This document shows positions 45,468-58,443 of a DNA stretch of 64,000 nt, piece after piece. The position numbers and the translations under genes are program-made. Source of the DNA: Trileptium ribeirensis (taxonomy: Eukaryota; Nematoda; Enoplea; Enoplida; Thoracostomopsidae); the NCBI GenBank assembly GCA_030248225.1, contig JASANE010029118.1:1-64000 (forward strand), given 5' to 3'. The number at the start of each line of letters is the position of its first letter. Position 1 is the stretch's first letter. Under the pieces are notes generated by a model. It was not told the origin of the DNA and made no database searches. It saw nothing but the letters and a program-made list of their open reading frames with translations.

Positions 45468-45662
45468 TACAGTCACGACTAGCATTAAGCGCAACATAAT
45501 CGATCGAAATTTCGATCAATTTCGATTCAACGAAATTTCGATTAAACGAAATTTCGATCGATCTCGATGGTTTTCGATTTTGGTGCAATTATATGAATTG
45601 CAAAATTGTAAAATTTCGATTTCAATCGTTTTCGATTGCATTTATTTTTGGTCGCGACTGTA
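45468..45662. mobile_element. TACAGTCGCGACC-family MITE with AATCGAAAT interior
   Basis: Left TACAGTCACGACTAGCATTA; right TTATTTTTGGTCGCGACTGTA read as an inverted match. The interior is a near-continuous run of GATCGAAATTTCGAT-type words. TA at both edges. Related elements at 52080-53555 and about 58850-59170. Confidence 0.8.
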
Positions 45663-45663
45663 G

Positions 45664-45900
45664 ATGCGAAATCTGGACACTGAAGGCCCAAGACAAAGCT
45701 TTAATTAAATGCTGGAGGCGTATTCTACGCATAGGTTTGCAGAGTCATAATGACAAACACCGAAGTGGAGAATCGATTCAGGGTAACGGAAATGAAAGAA
45801 AGTTGACTTGCACTGGTCAAATTCTACGCATAAATGACCGAAGACTTCCAAAATGGTCTTGTATGACACCTGTTTCTGTCCCATAGAAACGTCACACTGG
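45664..45900 (+). mobile_element. LINE C-terminal relic
   Basis: Plus-strand text reads EIWTLKAQDKALIKCWRRIL then RIG, and later LTCTGQILRINDRRLPKW. This order (W-x-L, W-RR-LRI, G-x-LR-x2-DRRLPK) is typical of the region after the reverse transcriptase in RTE- or L1-like LINEs. Stops interrupt it. Confidence 0.7.
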
Positions 45901-46749
45901 GATGCGCAGATGTCACAGTGACGTCGTCTTTCCAAAGATAACGATATTGCTTAAGTACGACGAAAATTTGGAAAAAAATCAGCAATTATTAGAGATTGTA
46001 GTGAGTGGCTCCAATTTCTATAACACAAGATCGTTGACGGTATCGCTCGTGGACGAACGATCTATGCCGCTTAAACCGTTTGAACCAAACGGATGCGCAA
46101 CCGACCGACCATATAAGGACTTTGCTAAGCCTTATAGTATATAGCAAACTACAAAGCATGCATTTCAATCACGCCCCTAAACGTTGTGTTGGCCAGCATT
46201 TCAATATGATGATAGCTTACACAGTTGAGTTCTATTAATACAAAAGGATAGTCTGCAATCTACATATAATGTAAACTGATTATTAAGTACTGTTAGGAAG
46301 CAATAACAAGCGCTCGGGCTAAGCTGCCTTTTTCAAACCCGCAATATAGTTACTAAAAACATTTAACAGGTACATTATTATAGTATTGTTTATCATTGAT
46401 AAACGATCAAAGGACAAAACATAAATTGGTGAAAAAAACAGTTTATCATCAATTTAAAAAAGATACCATAAGAGTGCGTTCACATTGCAAACGTTATGCT
46501 CAAATTTTGATCAAAATTGGATTGCTGTATTGCAAATCACAATGCTTCAAAGTTTGAACACAAAATTTTTCAAGGTCTACCCATTGTTCCTGATTAGCTG
46601 AAGCAATATGCCAGAAAAGTTTACACCTTCAACAGTGTTCACACGTTCAACCTCGCCAAAAATTCTTTCAAATTTTGAGAAGAATTTTGAAGTGTGCATC
46701 ATCCCTAACACAGTCCCGATAATATATGGCTCGATAAAGATGGTCGTGA

Positions 46750-48090
46750 GTTGCAGGTGAAAATTTCGGCCAACGGCCCGGTTCGGCCGACACCTGATTA
46801 CGAACAGGCCGGACCGAGTCAACCTCGATTTTCAACGGGCCGAGGTCGGGTCGAAAGTTTTTGGTTCGTCTTCATCAAACAAAAAAAGACAGAATCATTA
46901 GTACACGGTTCGCTAATATTGGGTTCGTTTTAAAAATTTCTTCTCTGGCATATTTCATATGAGCGTTTTTATCTTTATATCGCCAGTATTCTTTATATTG
47001 AACCGATTGCAAACGGGACGTGCCGGGCTGGGCTAAAATTTTGCAGCTCTGGGCTGGGCCGACCTCGATTTCCAACGGGACGGACCGAAAAATTCCGACC
47101 CGTTCTCACATATACCGTGGACCTTGAATAAGCAAGGTGCGGCGGCGAATTGTCTGCGGAAATTTTATTTCGTTTGTCTAAACACCCGAACGTCCGACGA
47201 CATTCAAGCTTCATTTAGCCTTTTTTCGATTTCCAAATTGCAGGGTCGAAACTTTGCAGCTCCACGCAGGGCCTGACCGACCTCGATTTCCAACGGGCCG
47301 GCCGAAAAATTCCGACCCGTTCTCACATCTACCGTGGACATTGAATAAACCAGGTGCGGCGGCGAATTGTCTGCGGAAATTTTATTCCGTTTGTCTAAAC
47401 ACCCGAAAGTCCGACGACATTCAAGCTTTATTTAACCTTTTTCGATTTCCAACGGGCAGGGTCGAAATTCTGCAGCTCCACGTTGAGCCAGGCCGACCTT
47501 GATTTCCGACGGGCCGGCCGAAAAGTTCCGACCCGTTCTCACATATACCGTGGACCTTGAATAAGCAAGGTGCGGCGGCGAATTGTCTGCGGAAATTTTA
47601 TTTCGTTTGTCTAAACACCCGAACGTCCGACGACATTCAAGCTTCATTTAGCCTTTTTTCGATTTCCAAATTGCAGGGTCGAAACTTTGCAGCTCCACGC
47701 AGGGCCTGACCGACCTCGATTTCCAACGGGCCGGCCGAAAAATTCCGACCCGTTCTCACATCTACCGTGGACCTTGAATAAACCAGGTGCGGCGGCGAAT
47801 TGTCTGCGGAAATTTTATTCTGTTTGTCTAAACACCCGAAAGTCCGACGACATTCAAGCTTTATTTAACCTTTTTCGATTTCCAACGGGCAGGGTCGAAA
47901 TTTTGCAGCTGCACGTTGAGCCAGGCCGACCTTGATTTCCGACGGGCCGGCCGAAAAGTTCCGACCCGTTCTCACATCTACCGTGGACCTTGAATAAGCA
48001 AGGTGCGGCGGCGAATTGTCTGCGGAAATTTTATTCAGTTTGTCTAAACACCCGAAAGTCCGACGACATTCAGCGTCATTTAGGTTTTTA
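46750..48090. repeat. GC-rich tandem array of about 216 bp with 433-bp higher order
   Basis: TCTCACAT-TACCGTGGAC recurs at 47104, 47321, 47537, 47754 and 47970, steps of 216-217 bp. Alternate units are more alike, giving a 433-bp dimer: identical 82-codon frames open at 47254 and 47687, and near-identical minus frames at 46993 and 47432. Words such as CGATTTCCAACGGGCCGG recur. The part at 46750-46870 is a diverged lead-in. No true protein is implied. Confidence 0.9.
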
Positions 48091-48422
48091 AAAATGATGT
48101 TATGCTATTTATTGCGCACGGTGGTAGGCTAAGTTTTACGTCTTTTTTCATTCTATTACAAGAAATAAATATTCGCATCGCTAAGGCAATCGTGTATTTT
48201 TTACTTTTCAAGAGTTTTAAAAGCCTGTTATTAGCGAACGAGATAAAAATGACTGTGGACTTTCGAGCGAACGAGCCATGGAACGAACGGCGCTATAGTA
48301 CGCATCGACCAGCTAGAGAGCGATCAAGCAACACTCAATTCATATTGTTCTTATAAATAAAAAAATTTTCCTCTGACTTCCGCGGTAAAAACCCGGATTA
48401 CAGGGTCATCGCTAAACACTAT

Positions 48423-48717
48423 ACGTTAACACGGCATTGTTTGTGCAAACTGGTCCAACAATTTTATTATTCTAGCAAATTACGTTAACACGGCATTGTT
48501 TGTGCAAACTGGTCCAACAATTTTATTATTCTAGCAAATTACGTTAACACGGCATTGTTTGTGCAAACTGGTCCAACAATTTTATTATTCTAGCAAATTA
48601 CGTTAACACGGCATTGTTTGTGCAAACTGGTCCAACAATTTTATTATTCTAGCAAATTACGTTAACACGGCATTGTTTGTGCAAACTGGTCCAACAATTT
48701 TATTATTCTAGCAAATT
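48423..48717. repeat. Five identical 59-bp units
   Basis: Units begin at 48423, 48482, 48541, 48600 and 48659 with ACGTTAACACGGCATTGTTT. All five read the same, so the expansion is very recent or kept uniform by conversion. Confidence 0.95.
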
Positions 48718-50552
48718 ACTTTAATACATTTGAAATTTGCACGATGTTCGAGAAACTATTTTATACGTGATAAAGACCGAACATTTTCCAATTATTGAAA
48801 ACTAGAAACTCATATATAGCTACACAACGGAAGTGAAAGTAAGATCCAGCAAGAAAGCTCAGATAATACTAAAAACAAATGAACCTCAAATGATTACGTA
48901 AAAATAGCTAAATGATATTCTAAAATTAATAAAGATTTTGGCATTATGTCTTTGCTGATTGAAAAATTAGGTCCTCAAACGTTTCGAGCACGTCCGAGCT
49001 GGCTCTCGGTCACTTTGAGATGAGCAAGAATGGAATTATTGACACTCCCAATTTTATAGTCAGTTATATTTCACATTCATGATTGTTTAAAACATTAGGA
49101 AAACAGTCTTGTTAGGGTTTATTCACGCCGCAAACTTTTGACAGTTACATAATGCAATGCTTGAATCTAAACATTTTCAGCCATTATCACTATATACGGC
49201 TCACTGAAAAAATACATTAAAAAATGTCCTTAAAATACGCAGGCATCATCATGAAACTCAGGGTAACGGTAACCCGAAAATATCAAGCATTCATTCCCGC
49301 TCACAGCGTCCTTACGGTCAAGTACAACCTGGAAACATACAATTACAGCTCGGAGAACCATGCTCTCTCCCACGCTAAGATCCCATCGATGCGATTGTTT
49401 AACCTTTTAATCTTGTGTTACATATATTTTTAGAATATATACTACTTTCTGTGGTCTTTTCGGTAAGCCCCCAAGGCCCACACTGGTCAATTTTAAACAT
49501 ACTGTTATCGCTTGGGCACCGTTGGACCCAGCTTAACGAAGCGGTACAAATAATACACACATACTTCCCAGTTATGATAAAACTTTTTTTGCGAAGAGGG
49601 AACCGTTGAGTCAAATGATTCAAAATTATCGCTGACCTATAAAATTGACAGGTGTCTGGTTATGGGACGGGAGTTAAAAGAAAACATTCTATTTCTGTGC
49701 TTATTGTCCTAACGCACACTACAATCTCCGCATCTTAATCCTATTATGGTTCAACTTCCAAAATTAAAATCGAATATAAGAAAATCTGTATACGGCTTAA
49801 ACAAAACGTCCATCTTCCTGGGTCAGTTAACACTAGATATATGAAGCGCTTATGCATTGCATCAAGAAATAGGTGGATGTCAGGGACAGGCTCGCACCAC
49901 AAAAAGCATACAGGTATTATGAACTTAGCTATAGCTTCAACCACAACAGAAGCTTAAAAATGAAAAATCAAAGTGAAATACGAAATTGACAGTGGTTCCC
50001 CCAACTACTTAGCCCACGTTGGCGCCGCGACCATGTCAGCTAAACCATCGAAGAACACTGTGTGAAATAAAAGGGTTGTTTCCACTAAACAAACAAATAC
50101 TGCGACAATCAACGCCTGGACTATAATGCTACAACAGCTGAAATACAGTAGTTCCAATTTATTATTATATACTAATCTCACACATGTCATTATATGCCAT
50201 TCGTTCTATTAATGTGACGAGCAGCTCATGCCATGTTATAAAATACTATTACATAATACACCTAAAGTGATATTTTGAAAACTTTTAATTGTTTACATAA
50301 TATGTACAAGTGCAACTTCATGAGGATGTCAAAACCGGCAAAATAATATATGTTGTTTTGCATATATAAAGCAGGATGTAGAGCAATTATATTTTTGCCA
50401 GACGTGTAATAACACATTTATATAAATTTTAAACAAAAAGAAACAAATATTTTCAATATTTCCCGACATTAGACTGAAACCAATATTCACTACTTATATA
50501 TTTTGGTTGACCACGTGCACAAAACTTGGACGCATATGTCATTCCCTAATAG
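48718..50552. other. Non-coding region
   Basis: No exon, RNA gene or bounded repeat supported. The short frame at 49224-49433 has no recognisable features. Confidence 0.45.
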
Positions 50553-50716
50553 TACAGTACCCGCCAAAAATGACTGTCGCTCGCTCGCGACTCGCTCAAC
50601 ACTCGCTCGAAATAAATTTGTTCTAAAAATAGAATTTTCTATTAATTTAAATAGTTGCGAAATCTCGAGCGAGCCATTCGCTCGAAATGCGACGGTCATT
50701 TTTGGCGAGTACTGTA
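50553..50716. mobile_element. TACAGTACTCGCC-family MITE (164 bp)
   Basis: Left TACAGTACCCGCCAAAAATG; right GTCATTTTTGGCGAGTACTG then TA. Inverted GCTCGCGAC and GAGCGAGC words inside. Confidence 0.88.
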
Positions 50717-52079
50717 CCTTCTTAAAAATAAAACTGTCATATGTCATACATATTTGTATACTAAGAGCCTAGGTGGACGACTTCCCAGGTACCGTTAAAA
50801 TTGTTGGACTTGAATTGAAAAAAAACGAGAAACAAAATACAAAACAAAACTACAAATAGAATCGACGTAGGCAAAAAGTGTAATTGATCGAAGTTTAGAA
50901 CGTTAACGTTATAGTATTAAATGTACCGCAAATTGCATGTATCTAGATATTTACGTCACGTACAACGCATGCATTGTGTGAATCCGAATATGAAATGCAA
51001 CATCCAGAATGTATGAATTTGAATATCTGAATGAAATATAATTCATTGTATAAATTTTTATATAAATTGGTATGGCATTAATTAAACATACCTATTGTAA
51101 ATGAGAAGCTGCCGAAGGTCCGTTGTCTTAGGGGGTTTAAATGGTCCCGACGGGGGAGGAGGATGGGAAGGCCCAGGGCTGGCTCTAAATGTGGTTGGAC
51201 TTTTTGGGGGTCCAACCCGTTAGGGTGACTAATCCTCTTTCCACCCCATCTATCAAAGGAAACATAAATAAGCATGCTTACTAGCACAAATTGTGTAGGA
51301 ATAATCACAATCTAACGTTACAGTGTGCACACATTTTTCCGTGATTGCTGCAAAACTACTAATGCATGAATGTTTATACATAATTGTAATTTTTGCACTA
51401 ATTTTGAATTTTATGCTATGGTTGGTATTATACAACTTGAAAAAAGTTGCGTGATAGAAACTTACATTTATTAGCTGAAAATTATCACAAATTGAGCAAA
51501 TAACCGTACGCTTTTGTATGCAATTTCATATAAATCATGTGTATCAAATCACACAAAATTTATTATGTGTAAATTCATACAAAGTATTATGTAGACAATC
51601 ATACATACGCCGAACAGTTTTTAGCCAAACATTTCATAAACAACGAGTAAATAACAGAAAAATAGAATTACAATCTGAATTTACATTATATATACGTAGC
51701 TCTCACCATAAACAGGGTGTCCGCTGGTCCCGCACCCAAGAATTCAAGGAGCATTTTGGAAAAATTAAAGGATAGAGCATATTATCAACAATCTGAAGTT
51801 ACGTATATACACTGTTGCAACACTTCATTAATTTAGAACAAAAATAAAGACAAAATATGCATAAGCCATGAGACTGAAGGCATTAAGCACAATTACGATG
51901 AAGCTGTCATACAGCAAACAATTCAAGAAGATATAACATAATATTCGAGGAGCTTAAAGGGACCGTAACCGAATTCAAGCAAATCCAAAGAGGTTTTCCT
52001 GATTCAAGGAGAATCAAGGAGCAGCATAAAACTGACCGATGCTTGGTCACTCCATAATAGTCATTCCTGGCCACATGCA
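50717..52079. other. Non-coding region
   Basis: AT-rich, nothing recognised. ATCATAC/TTCATAC-type short words recur around 51500-51620. Confidence 0.45.
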
Positions 52080-53555
52080 TACAGTCGCGGTCAAAAATAA
52101 GTGCAATCGAAAATAATCGAAATAGCGATCGATCGAAATTTCGTTTTATTGCAATCAGTCTAAATTGCATTTAATCGAAAATAGACATTTTATATAATTG
52201 AAACTTATTTAATTACACTAAAATTGAAATCGATCGATTATGCGCCGTTCACAGAATAATGCGTACAGCGACTGGAAAATTTATGTTACAAACGATGCGT
52301 CGTCCGTACCTTGTTACAAACGATCGATCGTCCGTATGTCAGGTTATAGACGACAAGGCGTCTATAAATTTGGTTACAGACGATTCGTCGTCCGTAACAA
52401 ATATTACAAACGACGAAGTGTTTGTAATATTTGTTTATGGACGATCGATTGTTTATAACAAAAGCTATAAACGATCGATCGTCCATAACAAATATTACAA
52501 GCGATGCGGTGTTCAAATCATCGGTGTTTATTAATACCAAACTACATATACACAACTCTAAAACGTGGACGCATGGCTACTCCATGCTACAAATTTTATA
52601 ACAAAAGCTATAAACGATCGATCGTCCATAACGAATATTACAAGCGATGCGGTGTTTGTAATATTTGTTACGGACGATCGATCGTTTATAACAAATGTTA
52701 TAAACGACCGATCGGCCGTAACAAAAATTACAAGCGACGAGGTGTTTGTAATACATGTTTATAGACGATCGATTGTTTATAACAAAGGTTATAAACGATC
52801 GATCGTCCATAATAAATATTATAAACGACGAGGTGTTTGTAATATTTGTTATAAACGATCGGTCGTTTATAACATTTTTAATCGAGTATTAACCTGTAGG
52901 TCTTCGCAAACAAATACAACATTAAATTGCCAAAGAAATATTTAAACCACTCTTGATCTTACCGGAACTCTAACTTAGACATGAGTTGTAATGTTACCTT
53001 GCAAGGCTTAAAATATTAGTTCAAAACGATGTTCCAATGAGCTAATCTTAAATGCCAGAGATTTAGCTAAGCGGGTAATGCTACTAAGCTATGTAGAAGC
53101 TCCACAAACGAGCTAATCGTAGAACACAAAGATGTTCAGATGCTCTGAAGGGTTTGACATCTCGGAATAAACCTTTGAGCATGGAGTAGCCATGCGTCAA
53201 CGTTTTAGAGTTGTGTATATGTAGTTTGGTATTAATAAACACCGATGATTTGAACACCGCATCGCTTGTAATATTTGTTATGGACGATCGATCGTTTATA
53301 GCTTTTGTTATAAACAATCGATCGTCCATAAACAAATATTACAAACACTTCGTCGTTTGTAATATTTGTTACGGACGACGAATCGTCTGTAACCAAATTT
53401 ATAGACGCCTTGTCGTCTATAACCTGACATACGGACGATCGATCGTTTGTAACAAGGTACGGACGACGCATCGTTTGTAACATAAATTTTCCAGTCGCTG
53501 TACGCATTATTCTGTGAACGGCGCATTATTTTGCACATATTTTTGGCCGTGGCTA
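52080..53555. mobile_element. Composite foldback element with nested CGATCGATCG hairpins
   Basis: Outer termini: left TACAGTCGCGGTCAAAAATA, right (read inward) TAGCCACGGCCAAAAATATG, related to the MITE at 45468. Inside lies a near-perfect inverted repeat: 52240-52588 against 53178-53526, all paired positions summing to 105766. Each arm, and the start of the spacer to about 52880, is built of short blocks in alternating orientation: AACGATCGATCGTCC, TAACAAATATTACAA(A/G)CGA and their reverse complements. Each pair forms its own hairpin. Frames open on both strands are by-products of this symmetry. No transposase seen. Confidence 0.85.
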
Positions 53556-53799
53556 ACCTAAATTTATTGCACACAGCAAAGCACACCAACGAATATTTTC
53601 GAATTCGAGTACGGATTTTTCAAAACAGATTACAAGCAAATTGTACATTTAGAAAATACAGCACAACTGCCAAATTAAAACCCACAACAAAATATTAAGC
53701 TTTTTTAATATTTTGGATTGTTTTCGTTTATACATTTAGGTTTAATATAAATATTACATAATATGAAATATACTGGCTTCTCCAAATTGCAAGTTTTTG

Positions 53800-56700
53800 G
53801 CAAACACAGTCATTTTACTAGCTTCTTGAATTTGGATGCTTTTACCAAACGTCGTAGTTGCGAGCTTTTAGCAAAGACAGTAATCTTACCAGCTTAAAGT
53901 TGGGTGCTTTTGGCAAACAGTAATTTTATTGGCTTGTCCAAGTTGGGTGCTTTTGGAAAACGTCGTAGTTGCGAGCTTTTGGCACACAGTAATCCTACTC
54001 GCTTCTCAAAGTTGGGTGCTTTTGGGAAACGTCGTAATTTACTGGCTCCACCAAATGGGTGCTTTTGGCAAACACCGTAATTTACTGGCTTCTCCAAGTG
54101 GGTGCTTTTGGCAAACACCGTAATTTTACTGGTTTCTACAAGTTGCGACCTTTTGGCAAACACAGTAATTTTACTGCCTTCTCAAACCTAGGTGCTTCTC
54201 GCAAACAAAGTAATTTACTGGCTTCTCCACGTTGAAAGCTTTTGGCAAACACAGTAATTTTACTGGCTTCTCCAAGTTGCGAGCTTTTGGCAAATCTTAC
54301 TGGCTTCTCAAAGTTGGGTGCTGCTGGCAAACACACTAATTTTACTGACTGCTCCAAGTTCGGTGCTTTTGGCAAACACAGTAATATTACTGGATTCTCC
54401 AAGTTGGGTGCTTTGGGCAAACGTCGTAATTTACTGGCTTTTCCAAATGAATGCTTTTGACAAACACCGTAATTTACTGGCTTCTCCAAGTTGCGAGCTT
54501 TTGGCAAATCTTACTGGCTTCTCAAAGTTGGGTGCTTTCGGCAAACACACTAATTTTACTGGCAGCTCCAAGTTGGGTGCTTTTGGCAAACATCGTAATT
54601 TACTGGCTTCTCCAAGTGGATGCTTTTCGCAAACACAGTAATTTTACTGGCTTCTCCAAGTAGGGTGCTTTCGGCAAACACAGTAATATTACTGGATTCT
54701 CAAAGTTGGGTGCTTTGGGCAAACGTCGTAATTTACTGGCTTTTCCAAGTGAATGCTTTTGACAAACACCGTAATTTACTGGCTTCTCCAAGTTGAAATT
54801 TTTTCGCAAACACAGTAATTTTACTGGCTTCTCCAAATTGAGTGCTTTTGGCAAACGTCATAATTTACTGGCTTCTCTAAGTGGGTGCTTTTGGCAAACA
54901 CCGCAATTTACTGGCTTCTCCAAGTTGCGAGCTTTTGGCAAATCTTACTGGCTTCTCAAAGTTGGGTGCTTTCGGCAAACACACTAATTTTACTGGCTGC
55001 TCCAAGTTGGGTGCTTTTGGCAAACACAGTAATATTACTGGATTCTCCAAGTTGGGTGCTTTTGGCAAACATCGTAATTTACTGGCTTCTCCAAGTGGAT
55101 GCTTTTCGCAAACACAGTAATTTTACAGGCTTCTCCAAGTAGGGTGCTTTCGGCAAACATCGTAATTTACTGGCTTCTCCAAGTGGGTGCTTTTGGCAAA
55201 CACCGTAATTTTACTGGCTTCTGCACGTTGCCAGCTTTTGGGAAATACAGTAATTTTACTGGCTTCTCAAACTTGGGTGCTTCTGGCAAACAAAGCAATT
55301 TACTGGCTTATCCACGTTGAAAGCTTTTGCCAAACATAGTAATTTTACTGGCTTCTCCAAGTTGAGTGCTTTTGGCAAACGTCATAATTTACTGGCTTCT
55401 CCAAGTGGGTGCTTTTGGCAAACACTGCAATTTACTGGCTTCTCCAAGTTGCGAGCTTTTGGCAAATGTTACTGGCTTCTCAAAGTTGGGTGCTGTTGGC
55501 AAACACACTAATTTTACTGGATGCTCCAAGTTGGGTGCTTTTGGCAAACACAGTAATATTACTGGATTCTCAAAGTTGGGTGCTTTTGGCAAACGTCGTA
55601 ATTTACTGGCTTTTCCAAGTGAATGCTTTTGACAAACACCGTAATTTACTGGCTTCTCCAAGTTGAAATTTTTTCGCAAACAGAGTAATTTTACTGGCTT
55701 CTCCAAGTTGAGTGCTTTTGGCAAACGTCATAATTTACTGGTTTTCCAAGTTGCGAGCTTTTGGAAAATCTTACTGGCTTCTCAAAGTTGGGTGCTTCTG
55801 GCAAACACACTAATTTTACTGGCTGCTCCAAGTTGAGTGCTTTTGGCAAACGTCATAATTTACAGGCTTCTCCAAGTGGGTGCTTTTGGCAAACACCGCA
55901 ATTTACTGGCTTCTCCAAGTTGCGAGCTTTTGGCAAATCTTACTGGCTTCTCAAAGTTGGGTGCTTTTGGCAAATACACTAATTTTACTGGCTGCTCCAC
56001 GTTGGGTGCTTTTTGCAAACACAGTAATTTACTGGCTTTTCCAAGTGAATGCTTTTGACAAACACCGTAATTTTACTGGCTTCTACAAGTTGCGAGCTTT
56101 TGGCAAACACACTAATTTTACTGGCTGCTCCAAGTTGGGTGCTTTTGGCAAACACAGTAATATTACTGGATTCTCCAAGTTGGGTGCTTTTGGCAAACAT
56201 CGTAATTTACTGGCTTCTCCAAGTGGATGCTTTTCGCAAACACAGTAATTTTACTGGCTTCTCCAAGTAGGGTGCTTTCGGCAAACATCGTAATTTACTG
56301 GCTTCTCCAAGTGGGTGCTTTTGGCAAACACCGTAATTTTACTGGCTTCTGCACGTTTCCAGCTTTTGGGAAATACAGTAATTTTACTGGCTTCTCAAAC
56401 TTGGGTGCTTCTGGCAAACAAAGCAATTTACTGGCTTATCCACGTTGAAAGCTTTTGCCAAACATAGTAATTTTACTGGCTTCTCCAAGTTGAGTGCTTT
56501 TGGCAAACGTCATAATTTACTGGCTTCTCCAAGTGGGTGCTTTTGGCAAACACTGCAATTTACTGGTTTCTCCAAGTTGCGAGCTTTTGGCAAATGTTAC
56601 TGGCTTCTCAAAGTTGGGTGCTGTTGGCAAACACACTAATTTTACTGGATGCTCCAAGTTGGGTGCTTTTGGCAAACACAGTAATATTACTGGATTCTCA

Positions 56701-57650
56701 AAGTTGGGTGCTTTGGGCAAACGTCGTAATTTACTGGCTTTTCCAAGTGAATGCTTTTGACAAACACCGTAATTTACTGGCTTCTCCAAGTTGAAATTTT
56801 TTCACAAACAGAGTAATTTTACTGGCTTCTCCAAGTTGAGTGCTTTTGGCAAACGTCATAATTTACTGGTTCTCCAAGTTGCCAGCTTTTGGAAAATCTT
56901 ACTGGCTTCTCAAAGTTGGGTGCTTCTGGCAAACACACTAATTTTACTGGCTGCTCCAAGTTGAGTGCTTTTGGCAAACGTCATAATTTACAGGCTTCTC
57001 CAAGTGGGTGCTTTTGGCAAACACCGCAATTTACTGGCTTCTCCAAGTTGCGAGCTTTTGGCAAATCTTACTGGCTTCTCAAAGTTGGGTGCTTTTGGCA
57101 AATACACTAATTTTACTGGCTGCTCCACGTTGGGTGCTTTTTGCAAACACAGTAATTTACTGGCTTTTCCAAGTGAATGCTTTTGACAAACACCGTAATT
57201 TTACTGGCTTCTACAAGTTGCGAGCTTTTGGCAAACACAGTAATTTTACTGGCTTCTCAAACTTGGGTGCTTCTGGCAAACAAAGTAATTTACTGGCTTC
57301 TCCACAATGAAAGCTTTTGGCAAACACAGTAATTTTACTGGCTTCTCCAATTTGAGTGCGTTTGGCAAGCGTCATAATTTGCTGGCTTCTCCAAGTGGGT
57401 GCTTTTGGCAAACACCGCAATTTACTGGCTTCTCCAAGTTGCGAGCTTTTGGCAAATCTTACTGGCTTCTCAAAGTTGGGTGCTTTTGGCAAACACGCTA
57501 ATTTTACTGGCTTCTCCAAGTTGGGTGCTTTGGGCAAACGTCGCAATTTACTGGCTTTTCCAAGTGAATACATTTGACAAACACCGTAATTTACTGGCTT
57601 TTCCAAGTTGAAATTTTTTCGCAAACACAATAATTTTACTGGCCACTCCA
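53800..57650. repeat. 45-bp tandem array with 1128-bp higher-order repeat
   Basis: The basic unit of about 44-45 bp carries TTTTGGCAAACACAGTAATT and TACTGGCTTCTCCAAGTTGG; shorter variants have GCGAGCTTTTGGCAAATCTT. Several landmarks repeat exactly 1128 bp apart: 55099/56227, 55317/56445, 55366/56494, 55409/56537, 55761/56889, 55837/56965 and 55880/57008. A block of about 25 units was therefore duplicated. Units left of 54900 are more varied. Frames in both directions are artefacts of the repeat. Confidence 0.93.
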
Positions 57651-57982
57651 AGTAGGTTGCTGGCATTCTTCGGTGTCCATGGCAATATATTTTGCGCCCC
57701 TTCATTGAAAATACTACGAAGTTGATATAAAACTTGACAAGATTTCTACAAAAATCCTTTTCAAGTAAAATATTACTAAACAAGTTGGTTTTAACCTCAC
57801 TGAAACTGTTTCTGTATCGCTTCCGAAGGTATTATAATTTCCGAAGTTTGAACTAGTCAGGGCGTCACACCGTGTTAAATGACGATAAATCGTATTTAAG
57901 CAGGTGTCAGCTGATGATCCTCCGAGCAATCGATCTCCAAGGCGTTAGGTTCATTTAAAACTACCTTCGACGCCACATCTTA

Positions 57983-58443
57983 CAACTAGTCGGTAGTGGA
58001 ACTACATTTGTGAGCGGAGCTTGGGCTGTGTCATTACGAATGTACTCAATTTTATGTTCTTGTAACTACATTGCATAGGGCATAGGGCTATATCATTGGT
58101 AAAAATATTATATTTGAATTCTTCGACCCAAAAAACCCTATAGTGCTTTGATCGAAACGATTCTATTTCAATAAATAACACAAATATTGCAACATTCTCT
58201 ATTTTAGCTGCATAAGCTTAACTAATTAGTTAATTACTAATTAACCACTCAAAATTTTTTAATCCCAAATATCAGGTGCACACTCTGACATGATAGGCTT
58301 TCAAACAAAAAAAGTTTTTTAAAATCGGTTCAGTGGTTCTTGAGATCCGTCGGACCGAACGAACGAACGAACGGACGGACATCGACCTTTTTACTCCCAG
58401 ACAGAAAATAAAAACGCTTCGCTCGGCTTCGCCGAGCTCCGGT
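57983..58443 (+). repeat. Dispersed repeat, copy 2 of the 455-bp family
   Basis: Same text and orientation as 31150-31604, with a 7-bp CATAGGG duplication and an extra GCTTTCAAACAAAA stretch. Ends in the hairpin-like CGCTCGGCTTCGCCGAGC. Confidence 0.85.

Noticed and set aside
46993..47935. Identical 82-codon plus frames and paired 70-codon minus frames
   Set aside because: Products of the 433-bp repeat; no recognisable domain and no splice context.
52240..53590. Frames of 70-126 codons rich in YKRSIVHNKYYKR-like text
   Set aside because: They follow from the hairpin repeats; matching frames appear on the opposite strand by symmetry.
53894..57783. Many frames rich in KAPNLEKPVKLLCLPKA or FGKHSNFTGFSKLGAF repeats
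   Set aside because: They are translations of the 45-bp tandem array in several frames on both strands, not a repeat protein.
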